DNA from: Collybiopsis luxurians FD-317 M1
Taxonomy: Eukaryota; Basidiomycota; Agaricomycetes; Agaricales; Omphalotaceae
Direction of reading: 5' to 3'
Length of the DNA: 64,000 nt
NCBI GenBank assembly: GCA_000827265.1
Contig: KN834793.1
Location: forward strand, 199,753-263,752
Each line of letters begins with the position of its first letter. The stretch's first letter is position 1. Positions 1 through 11,195 of this stretch are shown one piece after another. The notes beneath the pieces were generated by a model, which saw nothing but the letters and a program-made list of their open reading frames with translations, was not told the DNA's origin and ran no database searches. The position numbers were made by a program, and so were the translations under genes.

Positions 1-495
1 TTTCCCAATAGAACCAGGGCTATGAATCGGGACCCCGACATCTATTACGAGCCAGACAAATTCATCCCCGAACGTTATCTCGAGTCGGAAAAAGGACCGT
101 TCAGAAGCATAAATGAGATTTACGCATTTGGATTTGGTCGAAGGTTTATTAGAATCTCTATCATACCATATGATTCCTAATCCGCTTCTGTGCTTCCTAC
201 TATATGCAGAGTCTGTGCTGGCCGTTATATGGGCGAAAACACTGTCTGGCTCGCCATCGCTTCTGTTTTGGCCACCGTCACTTTGGGTAAGGCGAAAGAT
301 GAAAATGGAAATGAAATCGACATTCCTGGAGAATTCACGAACAGCTTTTTCCGGTGAGTTCTGGAGTGAGTATTGTCTGTTATGTCATTTTTGAATTGTC
401 GCTGCAGACATCCCAAGCCTTACAAATCCTCTATCGTTCCTCGCACTTCCATCGCAAGGGATTTGATTCTAGCTGCGATCTCAATGAAGGATTAA
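1..495 (+). CDS. Cytochrome P450, C-terminal part (5' end outside window)
   Basis: The frame is open from base 1 and reads through the FPN..RAMNRDPD region, then PERYLE, then the haem-ligand loop FGFGRRVCAGRYMG (F-x-x-G-x-R-x-C-x-G, with the Cys as axial haem ligand) across a splice. My model has exons at 1-143, 210-353 and 408-495 (introns GT..AG, 66 and 54 nt), ending SMKD-stop at 493-495. The tail, with ENTVWLAIASVLA (helix L) and a proline-rich HPKPYKSS segment, is typical of fungal microsomal P450 monooxygenases of the O-methylsterigmatocystin-oxidoreductase-like type. Substrate unknown. It is clearly different from the two P450 paralogues further on, whose haem loop is FIGGGRSCIG, so it is not part of that duplication. 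Confidence 0.9.
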
Positions 496-2220
496 AATCT
501 CTACCTTACATATTCATCCTGTATCATAGTATGTAGTTGGAATGAACTTGTGGTTTTGCTAACCAGTTGTAAATTTTTGCATCGATCGGTAATTTGTTGC
601 AAAAACTCGATCCGCGAGTAAGAGCAGCACAGTATGTACTATGCATTGGTACATGCAATAGACAGCACCCTCACAGCGTGATACTTGTTGGCACATCACA
701 TCTGTTTGTCAAGAACCTGTCAAACAGATACTGAGGTTACTGCTGTTCCACACTTCCACATCCTTGTGAATGAGGAGCGTACTCAGCCTGGCTGTCAGAT
801 CCTAGCCATGTGTTTGAGTAAAAGTCCAGTGCCCAACTTGCAGTGAGCCTCATAACGGCCATTCTTTAGCTTCTGTACCGGGAGCAGGGGAAGCTGGTCA
901 AAAACAGACGAGGGATTTGAAAGCATACGAATCTTGCGCAAAAGGGGAGGGAATCCGTAAGCTGTTGCTAATAACTGGCGCAAGAGATGGAGGTTGCCAG
1001 CATCTCCACCATATCCGAGGCTAATATCCTCCTTAGTCATTGACACTGCCTTGACTCTCTACCTTTATACACTGTCGTGGTCGTGGTATAGCTATCATTC
1101 AATCAACATCCGATTGTCGAAGACACATAAATTATCTGCATCTTGAATGAAAATCGTAAATTATGGTGCCTTGCCTGGTCTCGTTCTAAACGACATACCC
1201 GTGGCGTGAGTCCATAGAGTCAAGCATGTATCATACGAACTTTGATCTGTACTTGATCATCATTCGTCTGGCAGGTCCCAAAAATGTGAATGGCCCCACT
1301 GGAACGATGGACGAGTACAGCATAGTGGTGTATCGTATCGCCGGAGCCTCGCCGTATCTCAGAACCTCTGAAATCTCACCGAAATCTTTTGATTTGGACG
1401 GGGCAAATTCTGGAATTCTGACCCAAAGATTGTTGTTGGGTCTTTGTGCCCAAGAAGTGCAGGAAGCAGCATATAAGCTGTCTTTTCTTCCTCTGCATTC
1501 TGTGCCGTCAGTGCAACGCATCGCAGTCTGTTTAAAGGATCAGGATGGCGAATTAGAAGAGGCTAAAAATATCCGCGACTCACGAGCAAAGAGAGTCGCT
1601 TTGATGCCTCCAGGGACCAGCTCTACGTCAGAACGGTTTACATGTCATTGCAGACAGATTGCGAGACAGATTGTGACAATGAGAAAAGCCAATACTTTTC
1701 GCTCAAAAGAGCCATCGTTTCTCTTACGATTGGTAACTATGACACTGGAAGTGCCTGAAATAAGTAGGTGAACATAGACGGCAGCAATAAATGTGGAAAC
1801 AGGTTATATGAGCCCGTGGACCGAAAAAGCTAGGAAAAGCAGGCTGCCAGTCGATGGGTTGGGTTTACAGTGACGAATGCTTGGTAAATGCAGAGACCAC
1901 AGCCAAGTGTAGGTGAAATTGACAGCATGAAGGAAAGGAGGACTATTCGCAGAACCACCTGATGCAGAGCGGCAATAGTTACCGTTTCTGGGAATCAAAT
2001 CTGATGGCGGCAATAAACGCAAACGATATTGGGTTTCAGCCTTGTTTTTTCTCTCCCACCCCCACCAGCACTGGCATCGAGCGCAACGAGCTCAACAGCG
2101 TCGACAACCAACTCGACTCAACCGATATCCTCGTCCCTCTGAGGACATTACATTCTTTTGATTCCATACGGTCATTCTATAACAACTTTATATTCTCCCT
2201 TTTACATAAACTCGGCTTTC
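496..2220. other. Intergenic, no convincing gene
   Basis: About 1.7 kb between the P450 end and the next gene. Open frames exist (plus 1226-1771; minus 795-1046 and 1231-1521), but none shows a motif I recognise, and the plus and minus frames overlap each other. The minus pair could be exons of a small unrecognised gene. I see no RNA gene or obvious repeat. Confidence 0.5.
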
Positions 2221-3615
2221 ATGTCTCTTCACAAAGCTGCTGTCGCACGCCGTTTGGCGCACCGTGCTCCTGCTGATTCCGGGAGTCCTAATGGAAACAA
2301 CGGTAATGGAACCGATGGGAATAATGGGAATAGCCAACCCAATGGTCAAAGCAACGACCAAGGCTCGGGTGGTTCTACAACGTCTTCTTCCTCTGGTAAG
2401 TTTCGCTTTCATCGCACATCCAAAGCAGTCCATGATTTCGACTAGATACTGCAAATACCCCTGGCCCAACTTCCCAATCTTCTCAATCTTCCCAGTCTAC
2501 TCAGTCCACGGAAAATACGACCACTTCACAGAGCAGCAGCTCAAGCTCCGCTGTCCAGGCGACTTCGTCGTCCGTCAGCTCCAGCTCTACACCGGCGACT
2601 GCTGCTAATACTCCGACTGTGACGCCTACGTCATCCTCCACTTCTTCTACCGCTACCTCCAAGACGACCTCTTCCTCTTCAACCAGCGGTTCGTCTACCG
2701 CCTTAGCTTCTCTTTCTACCAGTGTAGGTTTCTGTCATTTGAATCGGTTCCGTACTTACTCTTTTCGTTGACAGACGCATATCTCAACTGTCACCCCTAC
2801 GGTGGATGTCCAGACAAGCTCGTTCGCTTCTGTCTCCCGTGTCTTTTCATCTTCTTCCGTTGTAGCCGCCGAAGCCACCAGCTCCTCTAAGCCTTCGGGA
2901 GCTATCAACACAGGAGCAGTCGTTGGCGGTATCGCCGGTGCTTTGGCTGGTCTTGCAGTTCTTGGCTTTCTTGTCGCCTTTTTCATGGTATGTTCTCTTC
3001 CTGTTTCTCGCTTACTTCCCGACCCTGATTTTCGTATCATTTAAGCGTCGCATCAACAGGAGAAAGCGAGCGAAAAAGTTTGAGGCTGCTCAGTTTCGTC
3101 GGTCCGCCATGATGTTGGATGATGACCCCTTGCCTATGCCTCGCCCCCCGGAGATGATCCAGAACAGAGGCAACAACTACACTGACTCGGTCACCAGCAC
3201 CACTTCACCTGGTATGGCTGGGGCCGGTGCTTTCCGCCTGCAGCAGGACAATGGCCACGACAATAGTTTGGAGCCCGAACACGAATACTACCGCGATAAT
3301 GTCACTCAGCAGTACTACGATCAAAGCTCAGCTTCTGCCGTGCCTATGCAGCGAGCTCCGCTTCAGCCTAGACAACAGTACACCTTTGGTCAGGCTCCTA
3401 TTGGAACTCATCAGCCTGCCGCGGAAAATGCGAACCCTTTTGTTATGGACAACTACGATGGTGAAGCGCACAATGCAGGCCAAGCATATGACCAATTCAC
3501 TGCTTACTCGCCATCTCAGAGTCCGCACGCTGCCGGTGCTCATCCCTCGGCTAACGCTAGCAGGGCGAGTATCGCTTCCAGGCTCGACGAATCCGACGCT
3601 TATGGCGGTATTTAA
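2221..3615 (+). CDS. Ser/Thr-rich single-pass membrane protein
   Basis: Spliced model: exons 2221-2395, 2446-2723, 2775-2987 and 3046-3615, all with GT..AG introns and consistent phase, giving 411 residues. The outer half is a Ser/Thr/Asn/Gly-rich stalk (about residues 15-200), as expected for a heavily O-glycosylated wall-associated ectodomain. A Gly/Ala/Leu-rich membrane span (AVVGGIAGALAGLAVLGFLV) follows, then a basic stop-transfer RRINRRKR and a cytoplasmic tail of about 190 residues rich in Pro, Gln and Tyr that ends DESDAYGGI. There is no clear N-terminal signal peptide, so an N-out single-anchor topology is likely. The architecture resembles fungal Mid2/Wsc-type wall sensors and many unnamed basidiomycete proteins, but I cannot assign a specific function. 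An in-frame ATG at 2158 exists; 2221 is preferred because the intervening residues look like leader sequence. Confidence 0.75.
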
Positions 3616-4886
3616 GCCGCCGAAGGACATCTTCGTGATCTTCGTGATCTTCTTTAGCTTGGGCCTCATGAATCTGCCTTCTTTTCTTGCCTAATTTCTT
3701 GCCTTTCTATACGACTATCGTTTCATCATGGCGGCCCTCTCTGTTGTTGGTTGACTATCAAAATATAGTCGGTTGTACCTATACGAGTTCTTCTCTGTTG
3801 TCCATCATCCTCTTATCCCCTACCCCTCCTCTTGTCGACTTCATCTAACTGTCTTTATTTCGAATGGTCGTTTCCTATGATCGCGTTTACCACTAGTTGG
3901 GAACCGACTGCTGATACCACATACGAGCGATCCTGTCAGGTACAATTTACTTTTTGTTACGACGTACGCACGTACAATTACAGTACAACGTTTAAACTTG
4001 TTTTCGCCTTTTCCTTTTCGGTTTTGTTTCGGGCGATTGCCTCTTGATTCTCCATAAATATCTTGTGTAGGACATCCCGCCTTCCTTTGTTACAATGTTT
4101 GGGTGTCCCCAAGGCAGGCATGTAGAGTATCGTATCAGTATATCGTACCGTACTTTTGTTTGGTGATTTTTTGGTGATTGTAGAAACTGTACATGTTGAT
4201 TTTTGTCTGAGCGAACTGGGTGTGTGATGTGAGTGAGCGGCTGCTGTTGTCAAGAATTCGTACGCAGTTAACTCGTAGACCATTGGTGGATTCTTACCTC
4301 GCCGCGTTCTCGGCACGAGCATGATTCATGATGATATGGCGGATCTTCTCTGTCAACGATACTGACGCTCGATGGGACTAGCTCCCTGCGTCGCAAAAGG
4401 AATTGAGGGGGAAGAAGAGAAGATGAACGTATACGAGTACTTAGATACTTGAACCTCAAATTTTGTTCTCGGTTATCTCCAAGCCATTTCCCGGCTTTCG
4501 GCTTTTCCGAACCGTGCTTGCGTCTTGCCTCGGAAAACTGGAACTGAAACGCTCTAGTCTTGGCCTTCGAAATTCGAATGATGGAGTATGCATAGCCTAG
4601 TCGTTGATAACACTACACATGAGCGAGAGCTCTGCATACTTTTAAAGATACTGAGTGCACAGTGCATATGCGTATTGTTGGTGGAGCTGTCGCTTATAAG
4701 AACTTCTACTCACTTCGTTTCCAGGAATATTCTGATGTTAATTATCGGGTTTTCCTGTTGTCATCTGAGTCCTTCTTCCACCTTCCTTCAGGTTAACAAG
4801 CCCCGGGATTCACGAGTTTCTAGTGTTTCGGTGGGATTGCAGCAGCAGCCAGTGTGGCGGCGATTCTCCGTCTGTTCACACGGATC
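3616..4886. other. Intergenic, no convincing gene
   Basis: About 1.3 kb downstream of the membrane-protein gene. The first part (3616-4100) is pyrimidine-rich and looks like 3' UTR and terminator sequence. The rest has only short overlapping open frames without motifs. Confidence 0.5.
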
Positions 4887-5013
4887 TGTTAAGGAGCCCC
4901 TGCGACAGATATTGTGCACAATTTGACTGGTGCTACCAGATGAATGTTTGTGCACAATCCTTTGGTCGCACCAGTCAAGGCCACCCTAAAATAGATAAGA
5001 TCAGATGTAACTA

Positions 5014-5153
5014 CCCTAAACCCTAACCTAACCCTAACCCCTAACCTTTCGCGCTTCGCGCGAGCACCCTGCGGGTGCGCCTAACCCCTAACCCAGCGCG
5101 CCTTCGGCACGAGCCTAACCCCTAACCCTAACCATCTAACCACCTAACCCCCC
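5014..5153 (-). repeat. Interstitial telomere-like (TTAGGG/CCCTAA) array
   Basis: The plus strand reads CCCTAAA, CCCTAA, CCTAA, CCCTAA and CCCCTAA in imperfect succession, interrupted at 5045-5079 and 5092-5114 by GC-rich hairpin spacers. TTAGGG is the usual telomere repeat in Agaricomycetes, so on the minus strand this reads as degenerate telomeric repeat. Genes lie on both sides and the array sits inside the palindromic element, so this is not a chromosome end. Confidence 0.85.
5050..5108. other. GC-rich mini-hairpins with 3-nt loops inside the telomeric array
   Basis: Three perfect small inverted repeats with 3-nt centres: CGCGC-TTC-GCGCG at 5050-5062, GCACCC-TGC-GGGTGC at 5064-5078 and GCC-TTC-GGC at 5100-5108. 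They lie between CCCTAA runs. Confidence 0.7.
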
Positions 5154-5173
5154 GATAGAGCCATTTTTTGTAG

Positions 5174-5246
5174 GCAATGTCGCAGACAGTTCCCACATGT
5201 TAGGGCTAGCAGAGCTAGCCCTAACAGGAACTGCCTGCAACATTGC
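5174..5246. repeat. 73-nt near-perfect hairpin inside the TIR element
   Basis: The left arm starts GCAATGTCGCAGACAGTTCC and continues to TTAGGGCTAGC. The right arm is its near-complement from GCTAGCCCTAA to GCAACATTGC, around a 3-nt centre AGA near 5211. Both arms contain a copy of the telomere-like TTAGGG/CCCTAA. Confidence 0.8.
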
Positions 5247-5570
5247 TTGATCTTAGGGTGGTCACTGGTAGTTACCAAAGGATTGTTCACAATCGTTTGT
5301 TTGGTAGCACCAAAGATTGTGAACAATAGCTGTGGCATTGGGTGTGTTAAGGAAGGACGGAAGGGAGGGAGGGAGGAAGTAAGGGAGGTTTCCTAGCAGG
5401 AATCACGGATAGGACAAGAACATAACCAACGTACAGGCGGGGGGCGGGGAAGAGCAGTACGCAGATCTGCGCCAATAGGATAAACCAAAGTGCGGAACGT
5501 GGAAGGAGAATCGAATGTTCCATGGAGTACCATCACTCAAGACCGAAACAACCCTGGGGTAAAAGCTGCA

Positions 5571-5576
5571 TATAAG
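5571..5576 (+). promoter_or_regulatory. TATA-like box of P450 paralogue 1
   Basis: CATATAAG lies 52 nt before the ATG at 5628. The second paralogue has ACATATAAAAG at the equivalent distance, which supports these starts. Confidence 0.5.
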
Positions 5577-5627
5577 TGTTGGAGAAAGGCCAGTTTTGTG
5601 GTCATCATTTCGTCCGTATCTACAGTC

Positions 5628-8403
5628 ATGACTGTAACAAACTTCCTGAACTTGCAGATTGGAATCGCGGTTCTAGCTCTGGTGCTCTTGCGACATGTCT
5701 ATCGAAAGATTTCGAGAATATCATCTGGGGTAGAAAATGTTCCTGGTCCCAAATCGCCTTCCTGGTTCAAAGGTTCGTGTTATTGTCGAGGTTTGACTTG
5801 TAGTTTTTCCTAACCCAGAACCTCAACAGGTAACTTCGAGCAAGTATTTAATCCTTCAGCTTGGGGCTTCCACGAATTTCTGGCTCAGAAATGTAAGTCT
5901 CATACTCTGCATATGTATGTCACTGCTGACAAGTGGGGATTCCTCTCAGACGGAAGTACAGTTCGCCTGCACAGTCCATTCGGGGTATGGAGCGATCTTC
6001 TCTCTATCAGTGAAAGAATACAAGGCTCATGTTGTCGTATCAGGGCACTGGCCTCTACACGTGTGACCCCGAAGCAATGCACACTATTCTGATCAAGGTG
6101 AGGTCGATTCTACTGTTCAACGATCCCTGCTCAACACTTCTTGGTGTTATTCGCAGGAACAAGACGTGTTTGAAGAAATCGATAGATTTGTCAAGTTCGT
6201 GACACCGATAAAATCTCCATACATATGGTTCTGATAATCTCCTGCAGAAGCAATGTGGTAGTCTTCGGACATGGGCTGCTTGGGACCCTAGGTTGATACA
6301 TAGAGCTGTTTGACGTTTGGTCTCACTAATCTTTCGCAACAGGACATCGTCATCGGAAACAACGAAAAATGCTAAATCCCGTGTTTTCTGCTGCTCACTT
6401 GCGGGCGATGGGTAAGAGGGTGTTACTAAGAGATCTTCTGGTGGTCTAAACGAGGTACTTTTTGCAGTTCCACCATTTTTTGATATTGCGCACAAGGTAT
6501 CCTATTCCTGATAATCATTGGCCGCCCAGCTGACTGAAATCAACATTGGGGAATGTTTCGTAGCTTCAAAGTGCGCTTGAGGGTCAGTTACAAAAGCGTC
6601 CCAAAGGTCAAAAGGTGCGCAGTCCTCGCACTGAATTTCAGGCGACTATCAGCTCAACATCTTGTGTAAAAAAGGTCGACATTCTTTTATGGATGGCCCG
6701 GACTGCTTTGGAGTTAATTGGGCAAGCGGGGCTTGGATTTTCTTTTGATCCGTTGACGGATGAAGAATCCACTCACCCGTACTCTACAATAACCAAGGAA
6801 TTATTGTACGTGCTAAGATAATCTGCTCAATTCCTTCTTTTGACAGTCAGATTTTCAGGCCTACTATGACGCGGCTGAGTTTCTGGTTTGTAAATGTTCT
6901 TCCCTTAGTCTCGGAAATCGGTTCACCCGGGTTCCGTCGTTTTATGGTCAATCTATTGCCCTGGAAGGACGTGCATCAAATGCGCGACATAGTCGACTAT
7001 ATGTACGATATCGCAACCGGAATATATGAAAAGAAGAAACAGGCGTTTGAAAGAGGAGATGAGGCAGTTACCCAACAGATTGGAGGAGGAAATGACCTTA
7101 TCAGTATTTTGAGTAAGTGGCTCGGATCCGTTCTCGCTAAACCCAGTCATAAACGTCGCTTAAGTGAAGGAGAATATGAACGCTGCGGATGAAGATCGAT
7201 TGGATGAGATCGAAGTCATATCTCAGGTATCTATGCTTCTCAACCGCTGCTGTCTCAAACTCACCGAATCTCTCCGATAGATGAAGTGAGTAAATGAATG
7301 ACCCCTCCGAGTCAAAAAACAGAAAGATGAGCGTGTAATGATTTTAGCACTTTCATTTTCGCCGCAATGGATACGACCTCGGTGAGTTGAGTGACTCTAG
7401 TCGGAACGTGATCAAGCTTACACAAGTCATTGTACAGAGTGCCATGGCTCGCGTTCTGCATCTTCTTTCAAAGCATCCCCAAGCCCAGCACAGACTCCGA
7501 AATGAACTCATCGAAGCAAAGCTTCAGAATGGCGGACAAGACCTTTCGTACGACGAATTGCTCTCTTTGCCGTATCTCGACGCAGTGTGCCGAGAAACTC
7601 TTCGTTTGTATGTCTACAGCTTTTCCTTTGAATTGAACTTGTCGCCTGATGTTGATGCCAGGTATTCACCTGCCTCGACCGTAACTAGGATGTAAGTTTT
7701 CAAACATCTCTCTCCCTGACCAGTAATTCTAATCCCAAACAGCGCACGTCAAGACGCTGTTATCCCTCTGTCAAAACCACTAACTGGGCTAGACGGTACG
7801 GAAATGAACGAGATAGCCGTTCCGAAAGGCACAACCATTGTTGTGTCCATCCTTAACTCAAATAGGAACCCAGACTTGTGGGGTAAAGGTAAGGGGATTC
7901 TTCAAGAGCTTTGGCGAATGTTAGCGTAGTAATGCATTCGCCTCTAGATGCGGATGAATGGAAGCCAGAGCGGTGGCTCTCGCCTTTGCCTACCACACTC
8001 ACTGATGCACGAATACCTGGTGTTTATTCTCATCTGTAAGTTTCCCCAACCAGCATAAAGTACTTATTTAACATAAATCAGGATGACTTTTATTGGAGGC
8101 GGGCGATCTTGCATGTAAGTTCCAATGTAAAGGCATCGGGAATGAACCACGCTGATATCGTTTCAGTGGATTCAAATTTTCGCAGCTGGAGATGAGTAAG
8201 TCCACAATTCAGCATTATTAAAAACGAGGCCATGATATACCGCCATTGTAGAAGTGGTGATTTCTGTTCTGGTAGAAAGCTTCAAATTCTCTCCTTCAGA
8301 CAGCGACGCCGAGGTTTTCTGGCAGATGAATGGTGTTACAGTGCCCGTCGTCGGAAAAGACCAGCATCCTCAACTGCCTCTTGTGATCAGTCCGGTAATC
8401 TAG
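5628..8403 (+). CDS. Cytochrome P450 monooxygenase, paralogue 1
   Basis: Intact gene of about 21 exons. The start MTVTNFLNLQIG gives an N-terminal membrane anchor followed by the proline hinge VPGPKSPSW. Visible landmarks in order: C-helix region GHRHRKQRKMLNPVF, I-helix FIFAAMDTTS (A-A-x-D-T-T oxygen-activation motif), K-helix ETLRL (E-x-x-R), EWKPERWL, and haem loop FIGGGRSCIGF with the Cys ligand. The end is LVISPVI-stop at 8401-8403. A 5-nt exon (ATGAA) is needed just before the I-helix exon. The sequence belongs to the large Agaricomycete P450 group with YSHLMTFIGGG before the haem Cys; substrate unknown. It is a tandem duplicate of the gene at 12663-15406, with the same intron positions, and a Zn2Cys6 regulator lies between them. 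An upstream in-frame ATG at 5490 is rejected because the paralogue aligns from 5628. Confidence 0.88.
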
Positions 8404-9237
8404 ACTTGCTTTCAATAGTGATTTCGCCCTGGTAGCACTATCAGAGATTCTGTACTCCACATTTACTCCATTGAACTAATCTGCTCCAAAGCTCGGTTAC
8501 TAGTACTACACATTCTCAGCTATTAGCCTGAGCTAATCAAAAGCGCAACAGCGCGATTTGTCACATGACCATATAAGCGCCCGGCTATAAATGTTTGCAA
8601 ATCCCGGAGACTGGCTGCCTTCCTAGGCCCGGATTCTGTGCAGGTCTTGGCAAGACTTCTCAGTAGGTGCAAACAGTGCTCAGAACGGAACTCAGATACA
8701 TATACGAACGGAAATTACCCAAGAATTACCTATATCTTGAAGACACTGTAAGGAGTGCTTCCGTCGGAACGACCGGTTAAATATTACACGAAGCTGACCA
8801 CTGAGCTGAGTGACCGGCACATCTTTAAGCATGCGTGGGTCGTGAATGCGATAATGACACGGACACGGAAACGAATTTACAGCTGGGCGTTGTAAGCTCG
8901 CTTTTGAAGAGACAAATGACAACGTCGAAATCGGCTTATTTTTGATGAGCGCCACAGACTGAAAGTTGAATTGAAATCTGTCGTCCTCCAAATCTAGCTG
9001 GCTCTACGGTATTTTACTGGTGTCCGATAACTTCCATCAAGGATGACACACTTCAGCATTTCATGGCGAGCACTACGCGAGAGTCGGAGGATCCGTATTC
9101 ATGTTAGTCAGTACTCGGTCCATTGTAAGTAATGTGCGTAAGTGCTAACAGCCAACCTCTGTTTACCATAATCGGAATATAGTATTGGGTATAAAAGAGC
9201 AAGAAGAGCCAGAGTACTTATAACCACGAATCTCATC
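8404..9237. other. Intergenic, promoter region of the transcription factor
   Basis: About 830 bp without a supported gene. It contains the P450 3' flank and, at its end, the promoter of the Zn2Cys6 gene. Only short motif-free frames are present. Confidence 0.5.
9190..9197 (+). promoter_or_regulatory. TATA box of the Zn2Cys6 gene
   Basis: TATAAAAG lies 48 nt before the ATG at 9238, a usual distance in this window. Confidence 0.6.
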
Positions 9238-11195
9238 ATGTCTGGACCGCTTGCTTCAGGCGCCGCATGCGTACGCTGTCGAGAACGAAAAATGGTAGGT
9301 GATCTCTGGCTTGAGTCAGGAATTCGAATCACGAACATTCAATTTACGTTCTGTAGAAATGCAGCGGAACCAAGCCAATATGCGTACAATGCAGACGCGC
9401 AAACGTCGCAGATGATTGCGAATATGTTGCTAGAAGTCAGCGTTCCAGGATAAGCATCCTGCAGGAGGACCTTGATCGTCTCCACGCCCGTCTTCGCGAG
9501 CTCGAAGGCGGGTCTTCTTCCGAGGTCCATCTTCACCAGCCTTACAGTTCAGCCCCAGTACAAGGTGATAACTCGCTGGAACCTTCTACAGAGACCAAGA
9601 GAAGATTGTAAGTACACTTTTCATGACTGGGACTGGATGGTAAAATGTCGTTCATTCAGGCTCGATATTTTTCTGGAAAGCGCACATGAGATTGGTTTTA
9701 CTCTGAATCCAGCACGGTTCCGCTCTTCTGCGCTATTACCGTACCCGTTGGGGCATTATGCACGTCCTACAAAAGCCTTGATGAGTATCGTTTATGTATG
9801 GGGGATCCATCTCTCTCAAGATCCCTCGCTGAAGCAGCTACAAGAGAACCATCTTACCCTTGCTTCCCGAGAACTTGCATCATCTCTTTCCGGATCGCAC
9901 CCGAACAAAATCATTTACAGTATCCAAGCGGAAATTCTCCTCGCTCGGTATCTCTTCTCGACAGGAAAAGTTTTGGAGGCAAGATATCATCTTTCTCGTG
10001 CTATGTCTCTCGGTATTGGCAGTGGACTCAACAAAATCCGCTCGAATCAGACTCCAACGCGAATGAGCTCTGCCTTGGGGGTGTCCTATCTTCCTCCTCC
10101 AATAGACTCCATCGAGGAAGGCGATCGAATAATGACCTGTTGGACTGGGTTTACACTGGATAAACTTTGGGCGGCGGCGTTGGACACAAGTTCGGACATG
10201 ATCTGCCCTGCTCAAATTCCAGGTGCTCAGACAGATACTCCTTGGCCTCAGGAGCCGGAGGTGTATGAACAGGTACTTGTATCCTACCACCTTTGAGAGT
10301 GATCTTTTTCAACTGAACACTTCGAATTTCAGGGTGGAAATTTTGCTTCTGGGGGTTACAGCTTCACTACGGTGAACTTTATCACGGACACTGTGACTTC
10401 AGACCGTGGTGACTCCACACAGGCAATACTGGCCAAAGCTGCTTTCTGCTGGGAGCGTGCCGCCGACTTAGCGAAAGATGATCCCAGAACAATTGGTAGG
10501 TGTCCTTCTTGAATTTCTGTCACTCAACTCTCTCAGACAATTTTGGAACAATCGACGTTGAAAGAAAGTACAGAATTTCTGTCCTTATTCAACCAGAGAC
10601 GTCGATGGATAGAAAACTTTATGTCGACGATGACCACTCCAAAGGAAGTCCCTGTCCCCACTCCCACAAGACTAGTTAGACTACTAGAAGCACACAGTGT
10701 TACTCATACAGCATATATCCAACTTCTTAGGATTCTGCCAACCCACGGAGATGCGAATGCCGTGGCACGAAATCGTGCTGTAATATCCTCTGCGCAAACG
10801 ATCGTGAGGCTACTTCAATCGTCTTCCCTTAACAGTGTGCAACGGCATATTAACCCGATAATGGGTGTAAGTATCGCCATCTTTGTGTTAAACTCGACGA
10901 AGAAACTAGATTGATGACCTCGTCTTTTTCTCAGTCTGTGTGGAAGCTCGCTTACTCGGTTCTTGTTGACGAAATCATGATATTGATGGTAAATGGGACC
11001 AATACTCATTGGCGGGAGGAGACGGCTGAAAATTTGCGACGTGGAATATCTATTATAGCAAGATTCTCGAAGACTTGTATGTTTATGAGTACGGTCTATG
11101 TCTTCTCTTTTCTCCTTACTAGCCGACTGCTGATCCTACATTTAGAATATCACCTCGAACAGATTCAAACGATCTTGAGGACTATCAATGATTAG
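9238..11195 (+). CDS. Zn(II)2Cys6 fungal transcription factor
   Basis: The N-terminus encodes a binuclear zinc cluster across the first intron: CVRCRERKM, then KCSGTKPICVQCRRANVADD and CEY. This gives C-x2-C-x6-C-x6-C-x2-C-x8-C, with the basic RERKMK stretch. A leucine-rich linker follows (ISILQEDLDRLHARLRELEG, a likely dimerisation coiled coil). The rest resembles the fungal_trans regulatory domain, with SIVYVWGIHLS, the ARYHLSRAMSLGIGSGL region and EGDRIMTCWTGFTLDKLWA. It sits between two P450 paralogues in the same orientation, so local control of them is a reasonable but unproven guess. One splice is awkward: after DDPRTI the frame is kept only if the acceptor near 10573 is used instead of the stronger-looking one at 10536. 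The last part (about 11080-11195) is read without an intron, ending ILRTIND-stop. Confidence 0.85.

Larger units (their letters stand above)
4896..5344. mobile_element. Non-autonomous TIR element (Mutator-like MITE candidate) with telomere-like core
   Basis: A 449-bp palindromic unit. The left arm (4896-5001) and the reverse complement of the right arm (5248-5344) share long matching blocks: ATTGTGCACAAT versus ATTGTTCACAAT, TGGTGCTACCA, ACAATCCTTTGGT and CCACCCTAA. The unit is bordered by the same 9-mer, TGTTAAGGA, at 4887-4895 and 5345-5353, as a target-site duplication would be. Long terminal inverted repeats with 9-bp duplications are the hallmark of Mutator-like elements (family knowledge). 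No transposase is encoded, so it would be non-autonomous. The core holds telomere-like repeats and hairpins, listed separately. The class assignment is inference; the symmetry and the flanking repeats are seen directly. Confidence 0.7.

Noticed and set aside
1226..1771. Plus-strand 181-codon frame
   Set aside because: No recognisable domain, overlaps an opposite frame, and lacks clear splice or promoter signals; left as uncertain intergenic.
5014..5153. Chromosome end or subtelomere
   Set aside because: Telomere-like repeats are short, degenerate and enclosed in an inverted-repeat unit, with intact genes on both sides.
5490..5627. Upstream in-frame start for P450 paralogue 1
   Set aside because: The paralogue aligns from 5628, and the extension runs through the TATA-like and leader region.
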